Below are positions 1 to 11,734 of a DNA stretch of 64,000 nucleotides, piece after piece; the first letter of the stretch is position 1, and each line of letters opens with the position of its first letter. The translations under genes were made by a program, and so were the position numbers. The notes under the pieces were generated by a model. That model was not told the origin of the DNA. It did no database searches and saw only the letters and a program-made list of their open reading frames with translations. The DNA is taken from contig NC_063012.1 of assembly GCF_020509005.1 (NCBI RefSeq), positions 5,332,001 to 5,396,000 on the forward strand, given 5' to 3'. This stretch comes from Fulvia fulva. Lineage: Eukaryota; Ascomycota; Dothideomycetes; Mycosphaerellales; Mycosphaerellaceae.

Positions 1-2229
1 GCCGACGGGCAAGTTGTGGCTGTACGTGCACGATGCAACCCGGTAAGTCAGGCCCATAAGCTGATCTGGGGACAATGTAGTGTCAAACTGGCAAACGATG
101 TCACCCATCGACGCCTCGCCCAGACTATGCAGAGATTGCAAAGGATGCAGCCATCGGAACACAGCACACTCACGCAGGTCCTCTTCGGCCAGACGTCCAT
201 CTCGCCAGTATCCCACTCCGAGCTCGAGAAGGAGGTGCAGTGGGTTGACGCTGCGCTGAACGACAGCCAGAAGGATGCTATTCGCTTCGCGCTCGCTGCA
301 CCCGAGGTCGCTCTTATACATGGTCCGCCGGGCACCGGGAAGACGCACACACTCATAGAGCTAATCCTGCAACTCTTGAAACGCAAACTACGCCTGTTGG
401 TCTGTGGCCCGAGCAACATCAGTGTGGACAACATTGTTGAAAGACTTGGCCCCCACAAAGTGCCCATGATTCGCCTGGGCCATCCGGCTCGGTTGCTTCC
501 CGCCGTCATGTCACACAGCATGGAGGTTCTTTCGCGAACTAGCGATGCTGCGGCCATTGTCACAGATATTCGATCCGAGATGGACGCCAAACAGGCATCG
601 ATAAGGAAGACGCGCAATGGTCGGGAAAGAAAAGCCATCTACGGAGAGCTCAAAGAGCTGAGGAAGGAGTATCGGCAGCGCGAAGGACGTGTCGTGAGCG
701 ATCTCCTTCGCCGTAGCAACGTCGTTCTGTCTACCCTGCACGGTGCTGGCAGCTATCAGCTGAAAGACCAAAAGTTTGATGTGGTCATTGTGGACGAGGC
801 CAGTCAAGCGCTCGAGGCTCAATGCTGGATTCCAGTGGTACACAGCGGAACATCGAAGCTCGTGCTAGCTGGTGACCATCTGCAGCTTCCGGTAAGTGTA
901 TCATGGGAGTCTAGACCTGCTCTACAGCTTGCTGACCGTGTCGCCATCTGTTACAGCCCACCATCAAATCCCAGAACATCAAAGCTGACAAAAAGCCGCT
1001 CAAGTCTGCGACTGCCGCAGATGTTGCGAAGCTGACACTGAATGACCGCAAGGCAACTCCAGGCGACTCGAAGCGGACCAAAGAAGATCCAGTCAATCTT
1101 GAAACAACGCTCTTCGACCGATTGTTGTCTCTGCACGGTGAGAAGATCAAGCGCATGCTGACGACGCAATACCGCATGCATGAGAAGATCATGCAATACC
1201 CGTCGGAGGCGCTTTACGACAGCAAACTCCTGGCCGCAGATGCAGTCAAGGCGAGACTGCTGAGAGACTTGCCTTACGAAGTTCAGTCTACGGATGTCAC
1301 GTCTGAACCTTTGGTGTTCTGGGACACGCAAGGCGGGGACTTCCCCGAGAAAATCGAAGATGACGAGGGCGGCAGCAAGGGCAAGTCCAGTCTGCTTGCA
1401 GAGAGTAAGGTCAATGAGCTCGAGGCACTCATTGTGCAGCGACAAGTCTCCAGCCTTGTCAATGCAGGTGTCAAAGCAGATGATATTGCAATCGTGACCC
1501 CTTACAACGGCCAGCTAGCCTTGCTCTCCCAGATGCTGAAAAAACGCTTCGCCGGCATCGAATTGGGCAGTGTCGATGGCTTCCAAGGTCGCGAGAAGGA
1601 GGCCATCATTGTGAGTCTGGTTCGAAGCAACCCAGAGCACGGTACGTTTTCGAAGGGTACCAGGCATCGAGCAGTGTCTGAGACTATGGTGTACATGGAG
1701 CGCATCGTGAGCGCATATCTCACGCGGTGCACCGCACCATAGTCTAAGACACCTGCCACGTGGTTCTCGGGTATAGCTAACACTCTTCTGTTTGTAGAGG
1801 TCGGCTTTCTAGGCGAGAAGAGAAGGTTGAACGGTGAGTCTGACCTGCCGCTGGCTTTGCTGCTACACGCCGTGGCCTACTCGTTGAGCTGACCTGACGT
1901 TTTGACAGTCGCAATGACGCGACCTAAGCGCCATCTCTGTATTGTTGGCGATTCTGAGACTATCAGCAAGTAAGTCTACACACCTACTAACCTATCCTTG
2001 ACTGCCGTTTGTCGTCGTACAAGTACACGCCTATTGTATGCGTTGGTGTACACAGCCGCATCCGGCAGTACGACGCAGGTACGAGCTCGCGAGATGAGGT
2101 GTGCAACCCTGCTAACCTTTTTCTCGGTACAGAGGATCAAAGTTCTTGCAAGCTTGGATGGCATTCCTCGAAGAAAATGCAGACTTGAGATACCCAGACT
2201 TGTCTGAGCTGTCGCAAGGCGATGAATGA
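1..2229 (+). CDS. hcs1: Hcs1/SMBP2-like ATP-dependent DNA helicase (UPF1-like superfamily 1), 5'-truncated by the window edge
   Basis: The gene enters from the left edge. Proposed exons are 1-21, 81-891, 957-1641, 1798-1833, 1909-1969 and 2133-2229, all with GT-AG introns and matching phases. The first join gives ...LWLVKLANDVT, a string typical of the family, so the open frame beginning at 16 runs through an intron and its start is false. Visible helicase motifs in order: Walker A GPPGTGKT (about 331-354), Walker B VDEAS (about 790), LAGDHLQLPPT across the intron at 892-956, QYRMHEKI (about 1168), VDGFQGREKEA (about 1574) and MTRPKRHLCIVGD (about 1915-1955). The family (yeast Hcs1, human IGHMBP2) unwinds nucleic acid 5'-3'. 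Hcs1 co-purifies with DNA polymerase alpha. The N-terminal part lies outside the window. The splice choice for the 163-base intron before the last exon is the least certain part. Confidence 0.92.
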
Positions 2230-3579
2230 GGATGGTGAGCATGACAGGCGGTGTGGTCACCGATAATATTCGAAGTGCATTGCGATTCGAGCACGAATCA
2301 TGCGGATGCTGGGTTTCGAAGTGAAGTCCAGCAAGCTGAGAAGAGGTGCAAGAAAGGGTGTCGTCGACTGTGCCACGCCATGGCCAGAATGGAAAGCCGA
2401 GCCGGCTAGAACCAGCGAATCATGTGGCTATTCCCGGCGACCGCGTGTCAAGCGTGAGGCTTGCCGACCTATAATGGCAACGGTTTTGCCTCATCGGGGG
2501 GTTGTGCCTGTTGTCTCGACATGTATGTATTCAAACCAGGTGATGTGCCGTGATGTACTCTTGTATGCGTGATGTCCATCATGTCCGCGGCCAGGTGGGT
2601 TGCGCAACATGCCCACCTGCAGTCTGTCAGCGACGCGGCGAGCACGAATCAGGTCGCGCGGAGCACGTGCGCAATCACAGCAAGAGCAATAGCCTGCGAA
2701 GTGGAGCAAGCGAACGTGGTTTAGACTCAGGCGAAACGCGCCCTTGCTGTCAGCTGTTTGCCCGCCGATGGACTAACGGGGCTACGGTACTGATCATCAA
2801 TGCGGCACGCCGAAGTCTATCGTGGGCTGATCCTATCGTCGTGCTGCAGCTCCATGTACTGTAGTCTGTGCGGGAGCTTGTTGAGCATTCAGGGCCATTC
2901 AGGCACAGCGGCCGTTTCGAAGCGTTGTCCGCAGGCGCAGGCTACAGCCTACTACAGTACATGTGCAGGCTGCGGCGTGCCCCCTAGCCTTAGCCCCATA
3001 TCGTTGCAATGCAAGGACGAACTGCAGTCCCGTGCTGAAGCCTGAAGCAGATGGCCTGCTCCGGACTGGACTCCCATGATCATACCCGGGCTATGTACAC
3101 ACCGCTCCGGCTCCTTCGTGTCTCACATCCTCCTGCGCTGTGCTGCCGCTTCCTCACCTCACTCCTCATCCACCCTCTACACCCGCATCCGTGGAGATCT
3201 TGATGCCTGACCTGTGCCTCCCCAGTCGGCATCAATCCCCTCTCCGCACAGCTTGATCTTCGCGAGCTAATAACAGCCTCGAGCCACCCTCTGCACACAC
3301 AGACACACGTCCCTCGCTTACTCGAGGCCTGCACGGCTTGGTAGCGGAGGTCGTGGTCGTCGGCCACCTGTTTCCACACGTCGCCGTGGCCGTGGCGTGG
3401 CGTGACAGACTGATCTACTACTTACTTGACCACCGAGTCGCCATTCGCTTGCAGCTGCACCCAGCCCACCACTGTCTTTACCGGACAATCATCAATCGTT
3501 CACACTCTGAGTTTGCACCTACTCCGGCCTTGCACTTGATCGCGACATTTGGCCTGCATGCATGTGCCCTTGCTGACCG
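2230..3579. other. Intergenic region, no supported gene
   Basis: Between the helicase stop and the next ATG I see only short, mutually contradictory open frames without family resemblance. The last 500 bases are pyrimidine-rich, as expected for a fungal promoter and 5' leader of the downstream gene. No tRNA or repeat is recognisable. Confidence 0.6.
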
Positions 3580-5655
3580 ATGGATCATTACAAGGACAGT
3601 GGCTATAGTGGTACCCGCATCTCCTCGACCAAGCCCTTTGAAGGTGGACCGAGCCTCGATGGTATTGCAGTGCAGTCGCCGTCACGCTTACGGAAGCACA
3701 AGTCGAATGCTGGCATGCGTAGCGTAAGCCATGGGCAGGTATTCAGCACTGGGGACGTGAGGAGCGATGGAGCAACCGCTGGCGGTTTTGGAGACGGAGC
3801 GAAGGCACGGAAGGGATCCATTCGAAATGCAGTCCGAAAGATGTTTGGCAGGAGGAGAGACGTTGTATCGCAAGGCCCAGAGACTACTTCGTTTGGCCCA
3901 GCTTCTAGACACACCTACCACAGGAGCGAACCCACTGCCCTCGTGTCGCCCGCCGAGGTGCCAGAGCCCTTCGTACAGGACAATGACTTGATGGAGCGCA
4001 CCCTGGCAGCTCCGTATCAAGCAGTGCCGTCTCCGTCCTTCCACCAACCGACAGCCTCCCCATATGCTCTCCAGTTTCCCAACAGCGTGAGGCTGAAGCC
4101 AATGGATCTGGGCAACCCCTTCATGGGGCCTCCCGGCCAGCCTCGAAGACGGAAAACGCTACCGAGCATCATACTGGCCGAGCGAGATGCGAAAGCATTG
4201 GCGGAGGCCGTCCCAGAAATGGTAGCCGACACGCCCAACGGCGCGAAGTTTGAGCATACTCGAGTTATGCCAGTACCCAAGCACACTCTGAGCCAGATCA
4301 AGAAGGCTCGGAGGAAGTCGAGAAGCGCCGACGATCTGCAAAGTGCGTCGAATGCGAAAGAGAATGCAGTCAGAAAGAGAAGCGAAGAGATCAAATACTG
4401 GCGAGAAAGCTTTCAGCCAGACGTGCTACGCGCAAGTGGCTTCACGACGCACCGGCAGCCTGTGGATCGAGATGAGCAAGATCTTGTAAGACAAGCGACA
4501 GATGAGCACCAGGACGACAGGACAACCATGCCGCAGGTCACAGATTTCAGTAGTGCTGCAGCTTCGAGGCCCGGCACAATGAGAAGCAGTCCGCCTTCTC
4601 GCGGTGGCCACGGCATAAGCGCAAGCGAAGGCGACATACGGCCTTCTTCAGGTTTTGGCACCGATATGAGCAAAGACCTCGAGGACCGTGTAGCGAAGCT
4701 GGAAGCTGGCTTGCACAACTTCCAGCGCTCGCTCCAGCGTCTGGCCGCCGAGCGGAACAGAAGGACCATCATCATGGGCGAGCTCGCGCCGCAACGATCT
4801 TCCAATGACATGCGCAGCCCAAGCATGCTAGCCGAGACTCTTGCAGATGACCTAGAGCCGTCTGCGTATGAGTACCAGTATGGTCACACATTACGGCCAT
4901 CGACCTCGCCGCAGCCGCCGCTACCACCGGAAGTGCAGGGCTCTGTGGAGGATCCATTTGGTCCTGAGCTCCCCACGACTGGCGCGGCGCCGTCCACGGC
5001 TGCCAATTCAATGCCAGCTCGCATGTCTGAACGTCTCGCAGCAGACCGTCCGACAGAATCATTTCGCATGCCTTCTCCACTCAATTCTCATCCACCTACG
5101 CAGGAACCGCCCATGCCTATGCGAATGCCCGCTCCAGCACCCCCTCCAGCGCCGGCACCAGCCCCAAGCTCGGGCAGCATTCGCACGACAACCACTCAGC
5201 CATACACTTTCAACTCCCTCTATCAAATGCTCGCAGACGAACGTTCAGCCCGGCGGAAACTTGAGAACCAGCTCAAGAGCCTCCGTAACGAAATTAGCGA
5301 CCTCCATACGCAGGTCAACTCCTCCAATATCCAAAGTACTCGGAGCAGTTACATGCTCGCCGGCTCCTCCAGCCGCCTGCAAGACATGCTTCGAGAAACG
5401 GAGTCGAGCACCAGTCCACCCAGCGGAGGCTCTGTCAGATCAGCGCAGCGGCATTCTGGCCTCTCTGCTGTGGGAAGCGCAGCACCTGTTGTGAGCAGGT
5501 TCAGCGGATCGGAGAGTGAAGCAGGCGCGATTGAGGAGCATTATGACGAGCTTCCTACACCACAGGACGCATATCGAACGCCGCGAGAGGAGCGATCGAA
5601 TTTCAGTCTGAGGGCCAACGTGGAGTCTCTTAATAAGAATGGGGACATGTTTTGA
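3580..5655 (+). CDS. Uncharacterised 691-residue low-complexity/coiled-coil protein
   Basis: A single uninterrupted frame of 691 codons starting at an ATG and ending in TGA. I do not recognise the family. The N-terminal third is rich in S, G, R and K, with a basic segment SIRNAVRKMFGRRR at about residues 80-94. A first predicted coiled coil begins at about residue 366 (DLEDRVAKLEAGL) and a second at about 551 (LADERSARRKLENQL). Between them is a proline/alanine-rich linker at about residues 500-530. The tail (600-691) is again Ser-rich. There is no signal peptide or membrane segment. Length, intronless structure and disorder fit fungal cytoskeleton- or polarity-associated scaffold proteins, but that is only an impression. 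The frame's coding character is supported by its length and by consistent codon use. Confidence 0.8.
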   Translation: MDHYKDSGYSGTRISSTKPFEGGPSLDGIAVQSPSRLRKHKSNAGMRSVSHGQVFSTGDVRSDGATAGGFGDGAKARKGSIRNAVRKMFGRRRDVVSQGPETTSFGPASRHTYHRSEPTALVSPAEVPEPFVQDNDLMERTLAAPYQAVPSPSFHQPTASPYALQFPNSVRLKPMDLGNPFMGPPGQPRRRKTLPSIILAERDAKALAEAVPEMVADTPNGAKFEHTRVMPVPKHTLSQIKKARRKSRSADDLQSASNAKENAVRKRSEEIKYWRESFQPDVLRASGFTTHRQPVDRDEQDLVRQATDEHQDDRTTMPQVTDFSSAAASRPGTMRSSPPSRGGHGISASEGDIRPSSGFGTDMSKDLEDRVAKLEAGLHNFQRSLQRLAAERNRRTIIMGELAPQRSSNDMRSPSMLAETLADDLEPSAYEYQYGHTLRPSTSPQPPLPPEVQGSVEDPFGPELPTTGAAPSTAANSMPARMSERLAADRPTESFRMPSPLNSHPPTQEPPMPMRMPAPAPPPAPAPAPSSGSIRTTTTQPYTFNSLYQMLADERSARRKLENQLKSLRNEISDLHTQVNSSNIQSTRSSYMLAGSSSRLQDMLRETESSTSPPSGGSVRSAQRHSGLSAVGSAAPVVSRFSGSESEAGAIEEHYDELPTPQDAYRTPREERSNFSLRANVESLNKNGDMF

Positions 5656-5925
5656 TGCGCGTATGAACGTGAATGATTTCATGGGCACGGTGAGACTTTT
5701 CGATGGTGCACGGCGTGCATGCATATGTTGTTGCATTTTCCTGTTCGTGCTCTGGAAGGGTCTTTTATTCTGTACGGTATGTCGATACCCAAGTTCTTGT
5801 ATCTAATTTTGACGCCCTTCTGGGCTTGGTGCCGGACCGCTTGTAGCGAGTAATGCCATTTCTTGCCTCCGGTATCATGTACGCCTTGCATAGGGCCCGT
5901 GGTAGAGGTAGCGAGGTACGAAGTC

Positions 5926-6794
5926 TCATCCACCTTGAGCATCCCGTCGCTCTGCATCGCCGACAGCACGCGCCTTGCTAGCCTGCCTCCTGGCTGCTCT
6001 ACGGATGTTGTATTCAGGTCCCCATAGGAGGATCTGCTATGTTGTCAGCGATCCTATGCCCCAATTCTTGACAATCGATGGGACAACTTACATGACCATC
6101 TCTCTGGAATACTGCCGACTGCAGCGCAGCCATGATGGCCGACCATCTCTTGTCAGCCTGGGCTCCTTCGTATCCTTCACTGAGGTAGAAAGCCCTGTCA
6201 AGGCTGAAGTCTTCCAGAGCAGCCTCGATACTGTCGATTCCGACCGTTTTGTGCAAAACAATTGCCAAGCACTCTGTTATATCGAGGCCGAAAGTGGACA
6301 CTGGATCTACACGTGAATGCTCGTTAGCCACGATCATTGAACCAGGCAGGGGTCGTCCATGGTAGGATCTCAGTGGCTTGACTCTCAGGGTAATCACCTT
6401 CGTTCCAGACCAGGCTCCGTATTACATGGCCATGCGCACGGAATGTGTCGTGATCAACCAATAGCTGCACTTCTTCCGTCCTCCAAATCCCAGAGACTAC
6501 CGGGACCAGCCTGGCGAGAGCGTTGCGAAGATTGTAGAGCTCAATGTTGCGGCAAATGAAGTATACGTTGGGAGCCCACGCTGGCCCTTCGCTCTCGTGG
6601 TATAGCTTAAGATCGTTCCGCAACTGTCGGCAGGTCTGGGTCAGGGGATGCCCAACAGTGCTGTGAGTATCAGGCTGGAGTTCGTAGATAACGACTGGGC
6701 TGGGTTCCCGAACGATGAGATCCGTGTAAATCGCGTTGCGAAGTTCACCTGGGAGTCGCAAGAACGGCGAGTCCTGTGTCATGATGGGGAGCAT
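5926..6794 (-). CDS. Small F-box/2EXR-like protein (240 residues, three exons)
   Basis: Read on the minus strand. Proposed exons are 6794-6398, 6306-6092 and 6036-5926, which splice in frame to 240 residues. The start carries the signature SPFLRLPGELRNAIY, typical of the large and mostly uncharacterised fungal group of F-box-like/2EXR proteins (LPxELRNxIY). The second intron (6037-6091) has a perfect GTAAGT donor, a CTGAC branch and TAG end. The first intron (6307-6397) has a weaker GTGATT donor but an excellent CTAAC branch and TAG acceptor. An alternative 58-base intron at 6274-6331 would also keep frame. No known catalytic motif. A role as an adaptor for SCF ubiquitin ligases is possible for the group but not shown here. 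The start may also be the second Met four codons in. Confidence 0.65.
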
Positions 6795-7225
6795 GCTGTC
6801 CAGAATCTGCTGTCCAGAGTGTGCGGTATGTGCGCTGGAAGTTTTGTAATATTGATGAGATGAACAAGTGTTATGTAGGCAATGCGGCGACCAAGGTCAG
6901 AACAGCGTGGAATGTTGTAGTGACCTATGTAGCCACGTTGGATGGTCAGCTGCTGAGGATCCCCGTTGTGGCTTTCCACTAGTGAACATGTCCTCCTTCA
7001 TGTAGGTCGTCAGGGTCTCAATGTTTGCATTAGTAAATCACGCACCAATGGCACCCAATTGTGTCAGCAGTTGATGGATCTCATTTTCGAAATTCTGTCG
7101 AATCGTGATAAAGGGCGATGGCGCCGTCGCACTGATGGTTTTGTACACAGCACCATGCGCCACGCTATGCTCCTGGCAATCCACAAATGTGCACAAAGTC
7201 TGCCCGCTTCTAGTCCCGCTTCAAG
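6795..7225. other. Intergenic region between two minus-strand genes
   Basis: About 430 bases that should contain the promoter of the F-box-like gene and the 3' end of the PFK-2/FBPase-2 gene. No supported open frame, repeat or RNA gene is seen. Confidence 0.55.
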
Positions 7226-8827
7226 TTATGCCTTCGTCTGTCCTTCGATCATTGGCGATTGTCGACTACGAGACTCTGGGGTCTCGGCATGGACGGCTTT
7301 GCTTCCCTTCTCGCGCCACGTGCTTACCGCAGGAATGTTAGCATACACGCGTTCCTCTTCGGTCTTGTACGCTCGGGGCGTCAGCTTGATCAAGGTGTGC
7401 AAGGGCACTTCCATCCATGGCGACTTGTCCTGCGGTAGTCCCATGAAGTAAGCGTAGATGCAGCGAAGGACGGCCTGATGTGTGATTATCAGAATGTTCT
7501 CTGAGCGCTCCAGCTCCATGATGATGGGCTCAAGGCGGATCACGACGTCTCGATAACTCTCGCCTCCGAGATAACGATAATTGTACTTGTCCTCGTCACG
7601 CGCCTTGAAGTCCTCGGGAAACTTTTGCTCGATCTCGGAATAGGTAAGTCCGTCACAAACTCCAGAATCCAGTTCATCAAGCGCTTTCCAGCTGAGCTTT
7701 TCGTATGGCAGGTATCGTGCCGTTTGGGCGGTTCGCTTTAAAGTCGATGTCCAGACGGTCAATGGTCGGTCACCCGCGGACTGCTTGACAAGTTCGGGCA
7801 ATTTCTCGGCGTACATCTGTCCACGAGGTGACAGATCTGCGTCACCACCAATTTGACCTCCCAGGTTGTACATCGACTCTCCGTGCTGCACGAGAGGTCA
7901 GTATCTTTCCATCAACAGTACTTCTGACTGAAGGACTCACCCTGCTGATCCAGATCGATCTTGGCTTGATGTGGAGGTTCATCAAGTAGTAGACCACTCT
8001 TGACTGCAAGTAATCCTGCAGTCGGTTGATGATGACTTGCGAGCCCACGTCAATGATCTTGCAATATGTCATGTCTGCCTCGTCCTCATCCAGCGTCTCG
8101 TATACACGCTCGTACATCTTGATACGCTCTCTAAAGTCCTTCGCTGCCTCCTCTGGGTCTTGCCCTTCGTAGTCCGGACTTGTCGTCTTCACCTCCAGGA
8201 TATTGCTCATGATGATGTCCTCATTGTCGCATTTGCTCTCTACAAACAAAGTCTCGATTCCCTCAGCATCGCATCGCTCTTTGATCCATCGTCGACGGGC
8301 TTTGGTGCTATTTGTTGCGTCCAGGATCGCGATGAGGTTCTCGGGATGCTTGAACCACCTCACCATGTCGGCGACTGCGGCCTCGGCAGCGGCCTTGCGT
8401 AGCCGCTCGCCCTCCTTGTTCGAAGTGTCGAAGAAGGATGCGTGAGGTTGCGGGGTTGCTGTGCGCCTGTAGTTGCCGACGTTGAAGCACTTGGCTGTGA
8501 TGCTAAGCCAGCCAAGGTAACGAACGACTGAGGCGGTCAGTACTTCCAAGCGGTCGGGAGGGAGACGATGCAGCAAAGAAGCATACCTTTCTGTGCGATC
8601 AGACTCTTGCCCCGCGCGGGCAGCCCTACCATCACAACACATATGCGCGTCTCTTCGACCTGCACGCCGACGCCGTTAGTCTTTGCGTTTGAGGTTGCCC
8701 GCGTGCGCACCGAAGGACGCATGAATTCTCCGGGAGTCAGCTGGTTGAGGTTTGGCCGGTACTGATCACCAGCACCGTTGGCGTTGGCGTCGCCGTCGCC
8801 ATTGGGTGCTGGGGTCGCGGAAGGCAT
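7226..8827 (-). CDS. Bifunctional 6-phosphofructo-2-kinase / fructose-2,6-bisphosphatase
   Basis: Minus-strand exons 8827-8587, 8527-7941 and 7885-7226 (GT-AG introns of 59 and 55 bases) give 495 residues. The kinase half shows the P-loop GLPARGKS at residues 68-75. The phosphatase half starts exactly at an exon junction that rebuilds ISRHGES, placing the phospho-accepting His at residue 277. It continues with the acid residue in DELDSG (about 347) and the second His in IITHQAV (about 412). Both half-reactions therefore look intact, unlike yeast Pfk26 where the phosphatase His is replaced. The enzyme makes and breaks fructose 2,6-bisphosphate, the cytosolic switch between glycolysis and gluconeogenesis. 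The start is the ATG at 8827. The frame stays open upstream to about 9295, but that part is Ser/Pro/His low complexity and is taken as leader. Confidence 0.93.
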
Positions 8828-10123
8828 GGTGATGGTGGGGTGAGGGGGTGGTGTAGGAATGGAACTCCTGCCGAAGCTCAGATGCAGCGGAGGTGCAGTG
8901 ATTGTGTGGGTGCTTGCTGCAAGGTGAGGTGATGGTCGAAGCAGTGTTGTTTTCCGCGGGATCGATCTGGCGGGCGCAGAAGCAGAAGCAGAAGCCGACG
9001 GTAGCGCTACAGGCGATTCTGGCGTCGGGGGGTGGTGGTGGGGTGGGTTCGATACCAATGCAGCGGTCCAGTGGTGAGGATGGGTCAGGCTCAGGCTCGC
9101 AGCTGCCGCATTGCAGGAGGGGCAGGCATGCAGGTATGGGGAGCCTGGAGGTAAGCGCAGAGGGCAGAGGGGTTCTGTCTTATGAGCTAGACTACATGTA
9201 AAAGCACGACGGCTGCTGCCAACCCATGCGTGTAGTGTAGTGTAGTGCCGTGTCGTGTCGTGCGCGCAAGTGCATGTGTTCTGCAGACTGTGCAATGCAC
9301 TCCAAAGTGACGCGCTTCGTTCGCTTCGGTCCGGAGCAGTTCATGTTCTAGACTATGTTCTCGACGACGAAGAAGACCCGGGAGTCTCACAGCGGTGCAT
9401 CCCGTTGTCCATGCATGTATGATGTATATGGTCCATACATGTATACGTGTAGCGTTGATGACACCAGTACGTGAGGAACACGAGACGTTCACTACTACTT
9501 ACAGCAAAGGCGTCCTTCGCCCTCGCCCTCGCCCTCGTGCTCGACGTCGAGCGGTCGCGAGTGTGCTTTGCAACACTGCCGTTCATCTTCGCTTGTCCGA
9601 CGTCTTCTTACTTGCAACTCACAAACAATATGCCCCCCTTGCACAAACGCTCGGTGATGCGTGTATCATCCAAACACAGAATGAAGCGCGAAACAAGACG
9701 TGAGGTCAGCACATCCACGGACGACGTTCGCCGCTGGGCCAGGACGATCCTCGCACTGCCATGCCCTCACGCACGTGCCGGAGTCGTTGGGAGCCAATCA
9801 TGCTTATCGTAGTCAAGGCACGTTGCTTGTTGCTTGTGCATCGCCGCCATGCTCTCCAATCTGCACTGTCCAACGCAATGCGCCGCAAAAGATTGGCAGG
9901 CCTAGCAAGAGAGTCATGGTCAGTGACAGACCTCACAAGCGCAGAAGAGTAGGGCGCTTGTGCGAGCTCCATGTGCTTGGCAAGATCCTTACCTGCTTAC
10001 ATAGCCTTCGAGCTGACCACGTCTCTTACACTCTCTTCCTCCACGGCACCTCTGACCGTACTTCAACTGCTGGAGGCCCATTTGCTCAGTACAGTACTCG
10101 AGAGCGGAGGGAGAGCAGCAGGC
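8828..10123. other. Divergent intergenic region (PFK-2/FBPase-2 leader and GNAT promoter)
   Basis: The region separates the minus-strand PFK-2/FBPase-2 gene from the plus-strand acetyltransferase. It contains low-complexity runs such as GCAGAA repeats near 8975-8995, C/T-rich leader sequence, and an imperfect foldback of CATGTATG and CATACATG near 9413-9448. Short frames here have biased composition and no family resemblance. Confidence 0.6.
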
Positions 10124-10765
10124 ATGGCGAACTCGGTTGAGCAGCTCAAGATACGACCTTTCTTGCCCGAGGACGAACATCAAATGTTCACCATCTTTAG
10201 TGACACGGCACTCCAAGGACTACACGATGCTGGCGAAGAATCCATCCGGGTTCGCTATCACATATGGTGCCGACCATACATCATGCTATGCCCGCAGCAC
10301 TGCTTCGTCCTCGACGACAATGGGCTAGCAGTTGGCTACATCATCAGCACAGCCGACTCAGCCAGCTTCGTCAAACAGTGGCTCGATCAATACATTCCCT
10401 TCTTACAATCACATGACATCGTGAGACCCGGTCCTGATGTTGACACCACAAAAGAGGATAGTGTCGCTGCCTTGAGAGAGATCGCCCACACACCCGGAGA
10501 GCAACTACTGAAGGACCGCGACCTCGTAGACACGTTTCCTGGTCACTTACACATCGACATCAGACCTCGATGGCAAGGCGTAGGTATGGGGAAACGAATG
10601 GTCTTAACATTTCTTGATCACATGAAGCGAAGCGGCTGCGCAGGCATGCATCTGGGTATGGCCGCATCCAATGCCAGCACCGGTAAATTCTATGAACGTT
10701 TCGGCTTTGAACAATATACCAAGGTGGAAGATGGTACTATCATGGTCAAGAGTCTGCAAACTTGA
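10124..10765 (+). CDS. GNAT-family N-acetyltransferase (213 residues)
   Basis: Single-exon frame. The start is placed at the ATG beginning MANSVEQLKIRPF, because a GNAT fold normally opens with a strand of this type (LKIRPFLPEDEHQM) and the upstream 50 codons look non-coding. The acetyl-CoA binding motif A is visible as RWQGVGMGKRMV, preceded by the beta-4 strand HLHIDI, and followed by the beta-5/alpha-4 region GMAASNASTGKFYERFGF, which is typical of GNAT C-termini. The family transfers an acetyl group from acetyl-CoA to an amine. The substrate cannot be told from sequence. Length is slightly above the minimal GNAT domain because of an acidic insert around residues 100-130. Confidence 0.85.
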   Translation: MANSVEQLKIRPFLPEDEHQMFTIFSDTALQGLHDAGEESIRVRYHIWCRPYIMLCPQHCFVLDDNGLAVGYIISTADSASFVKQWLDQYIPFLQSHDIVRPGPDVDTTKEDSVAALREIAHTPGEQLLKDRDLVDTFPGHLHIDIRPRWQGVGMGKRMVLTFLDHMKRSGCAGMHLGMAASNASTGKFYERFGFEQYTKVEDGTIMVKSLQT

Positions 10766-10918
10766 CAAGGTATGACTAGATCATGCTTACCACCATGGTT
10801 TGCCTGGTTGCGTGATGAGCAATGCTTCTACGGCCATATTCACGGCCGCCGCAACGCATCCAAGAGGCCCGAGCTATAATTATTACAACTCCCGCCTTAC
10901 AACCACTGGCCAACAACA

Positions 10919-11602
10919 ATGTCTCCAGCGAACGCATCGAGGCGTTCTCTCAATACTGGCCCCAGGACAGCTCGCAGTGAGGCACAAGCACTGGCGCGAG
11001 GTGAGACAGCAAGCTATCTCGACCCCAGACAGACTTTTGAAGAATCCTTGCCGAACGAGCAGCGCCTCTCGTCAGGTCGTCACGCATCTAGTGGCTTTGC
11101 AACCCACCTCTTGAATCCCTATGGGTACACTGAGAATGCTGGTGAAGCAGGTGAGATCTATGTTGGACCTGCCCCTCCAATCTCTTACCAGCAGACTCTG
11201 CCAATTTCAGCGCCAGCATCAGCAGCGCCTATCCAAGATATCGAAACACCAGCGGCAGCGGTAAGTAGGAGGCCCGACAATGCTGAGCACGGCGATGCTG
11301 GATGGGTGCCTATCGGGAACTACCAAGAGAGCGACCAGGGACCCGCTCAGGCAACTGCTCCACAGCACGGACCTCACATCAGGCCGGGCTTGCGCGGCCT
11401 AGTGGGAGGTTTCGTAGCGTTGGCGCGCAGAAGACCTCATGTTCGAGATGACACTCCGGCCCGCCTCGAGCTTCTCCGTCGAGCAGACAAGTTCTTCAAC
11501 GACGGCTTCGTCGGCAAGCATGGGAGGCTCAACAAGGGGAAAACAGCTCTGTTCGGCCAGGAGATCGAGAGGATGGAAGAAGCGAAGCTGAAACAGGTGT
11601 GA
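10919..11602 (+). CDS. Uncharacterised 227-residue protein
   Basis: An ATG-to-TGA frame of 227 codons, 150 bases downstream of the acetyltransferase and on the same strand. I do not recognise a family. The first 140 residues are disordered (Ser, Ala, Pro, Gln). The C-terminal 80 residues look ordered and basic: a GLRGLVGGFVALARRRPH stretch followed by a helical segment (LELLRRADKFFNDGF...) and a lysine-rich end. The ordered tail supports a real gene. No signal peptide. Possible undetected introns cannot be excluded. Confidence 0.6.
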   Translation: MSPANASRRSLNTGPRTARSEAQALARGETASYLDPRQTFEESLPNEQRLSSGRHASSGFATHLLNPYGYTENAGEAGEIYVGPAPPISYQQTLPISAPASAAPIQDIETPAAAVSRRPDNAEHGDAGWVPIGNYQESDQGPAQATAPQHGPHIRPGLRGLVGGFVALARRRPHVRDDTPARLELLRRADKFFNDGFVGKHGRLNKGKTALFGQEIERMEEAKLKQV

Positions 11603-11734
11603 TCGAGTTCCAAGAGTACTCTGTTGCTGAACGTTGCGATGGCTAGGAACTAGCGTCTGGAATGTCCTGTCGGTTCAGAAGCCCCAGACCAGAACCAAAT
11701 CCACAAGAACCGACCCCGCTCCTCTTCATCACCA

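Noticed and set aside
16..1035. Apparent complete 339-residue protein start at the left edge
   Set aside because: Its first 20 codons run through a GT-AG intron (22-80). Splicing from 1-21 in another frame restores the conserved helicase sequence, so the gene is 5'-truncated and not complete.
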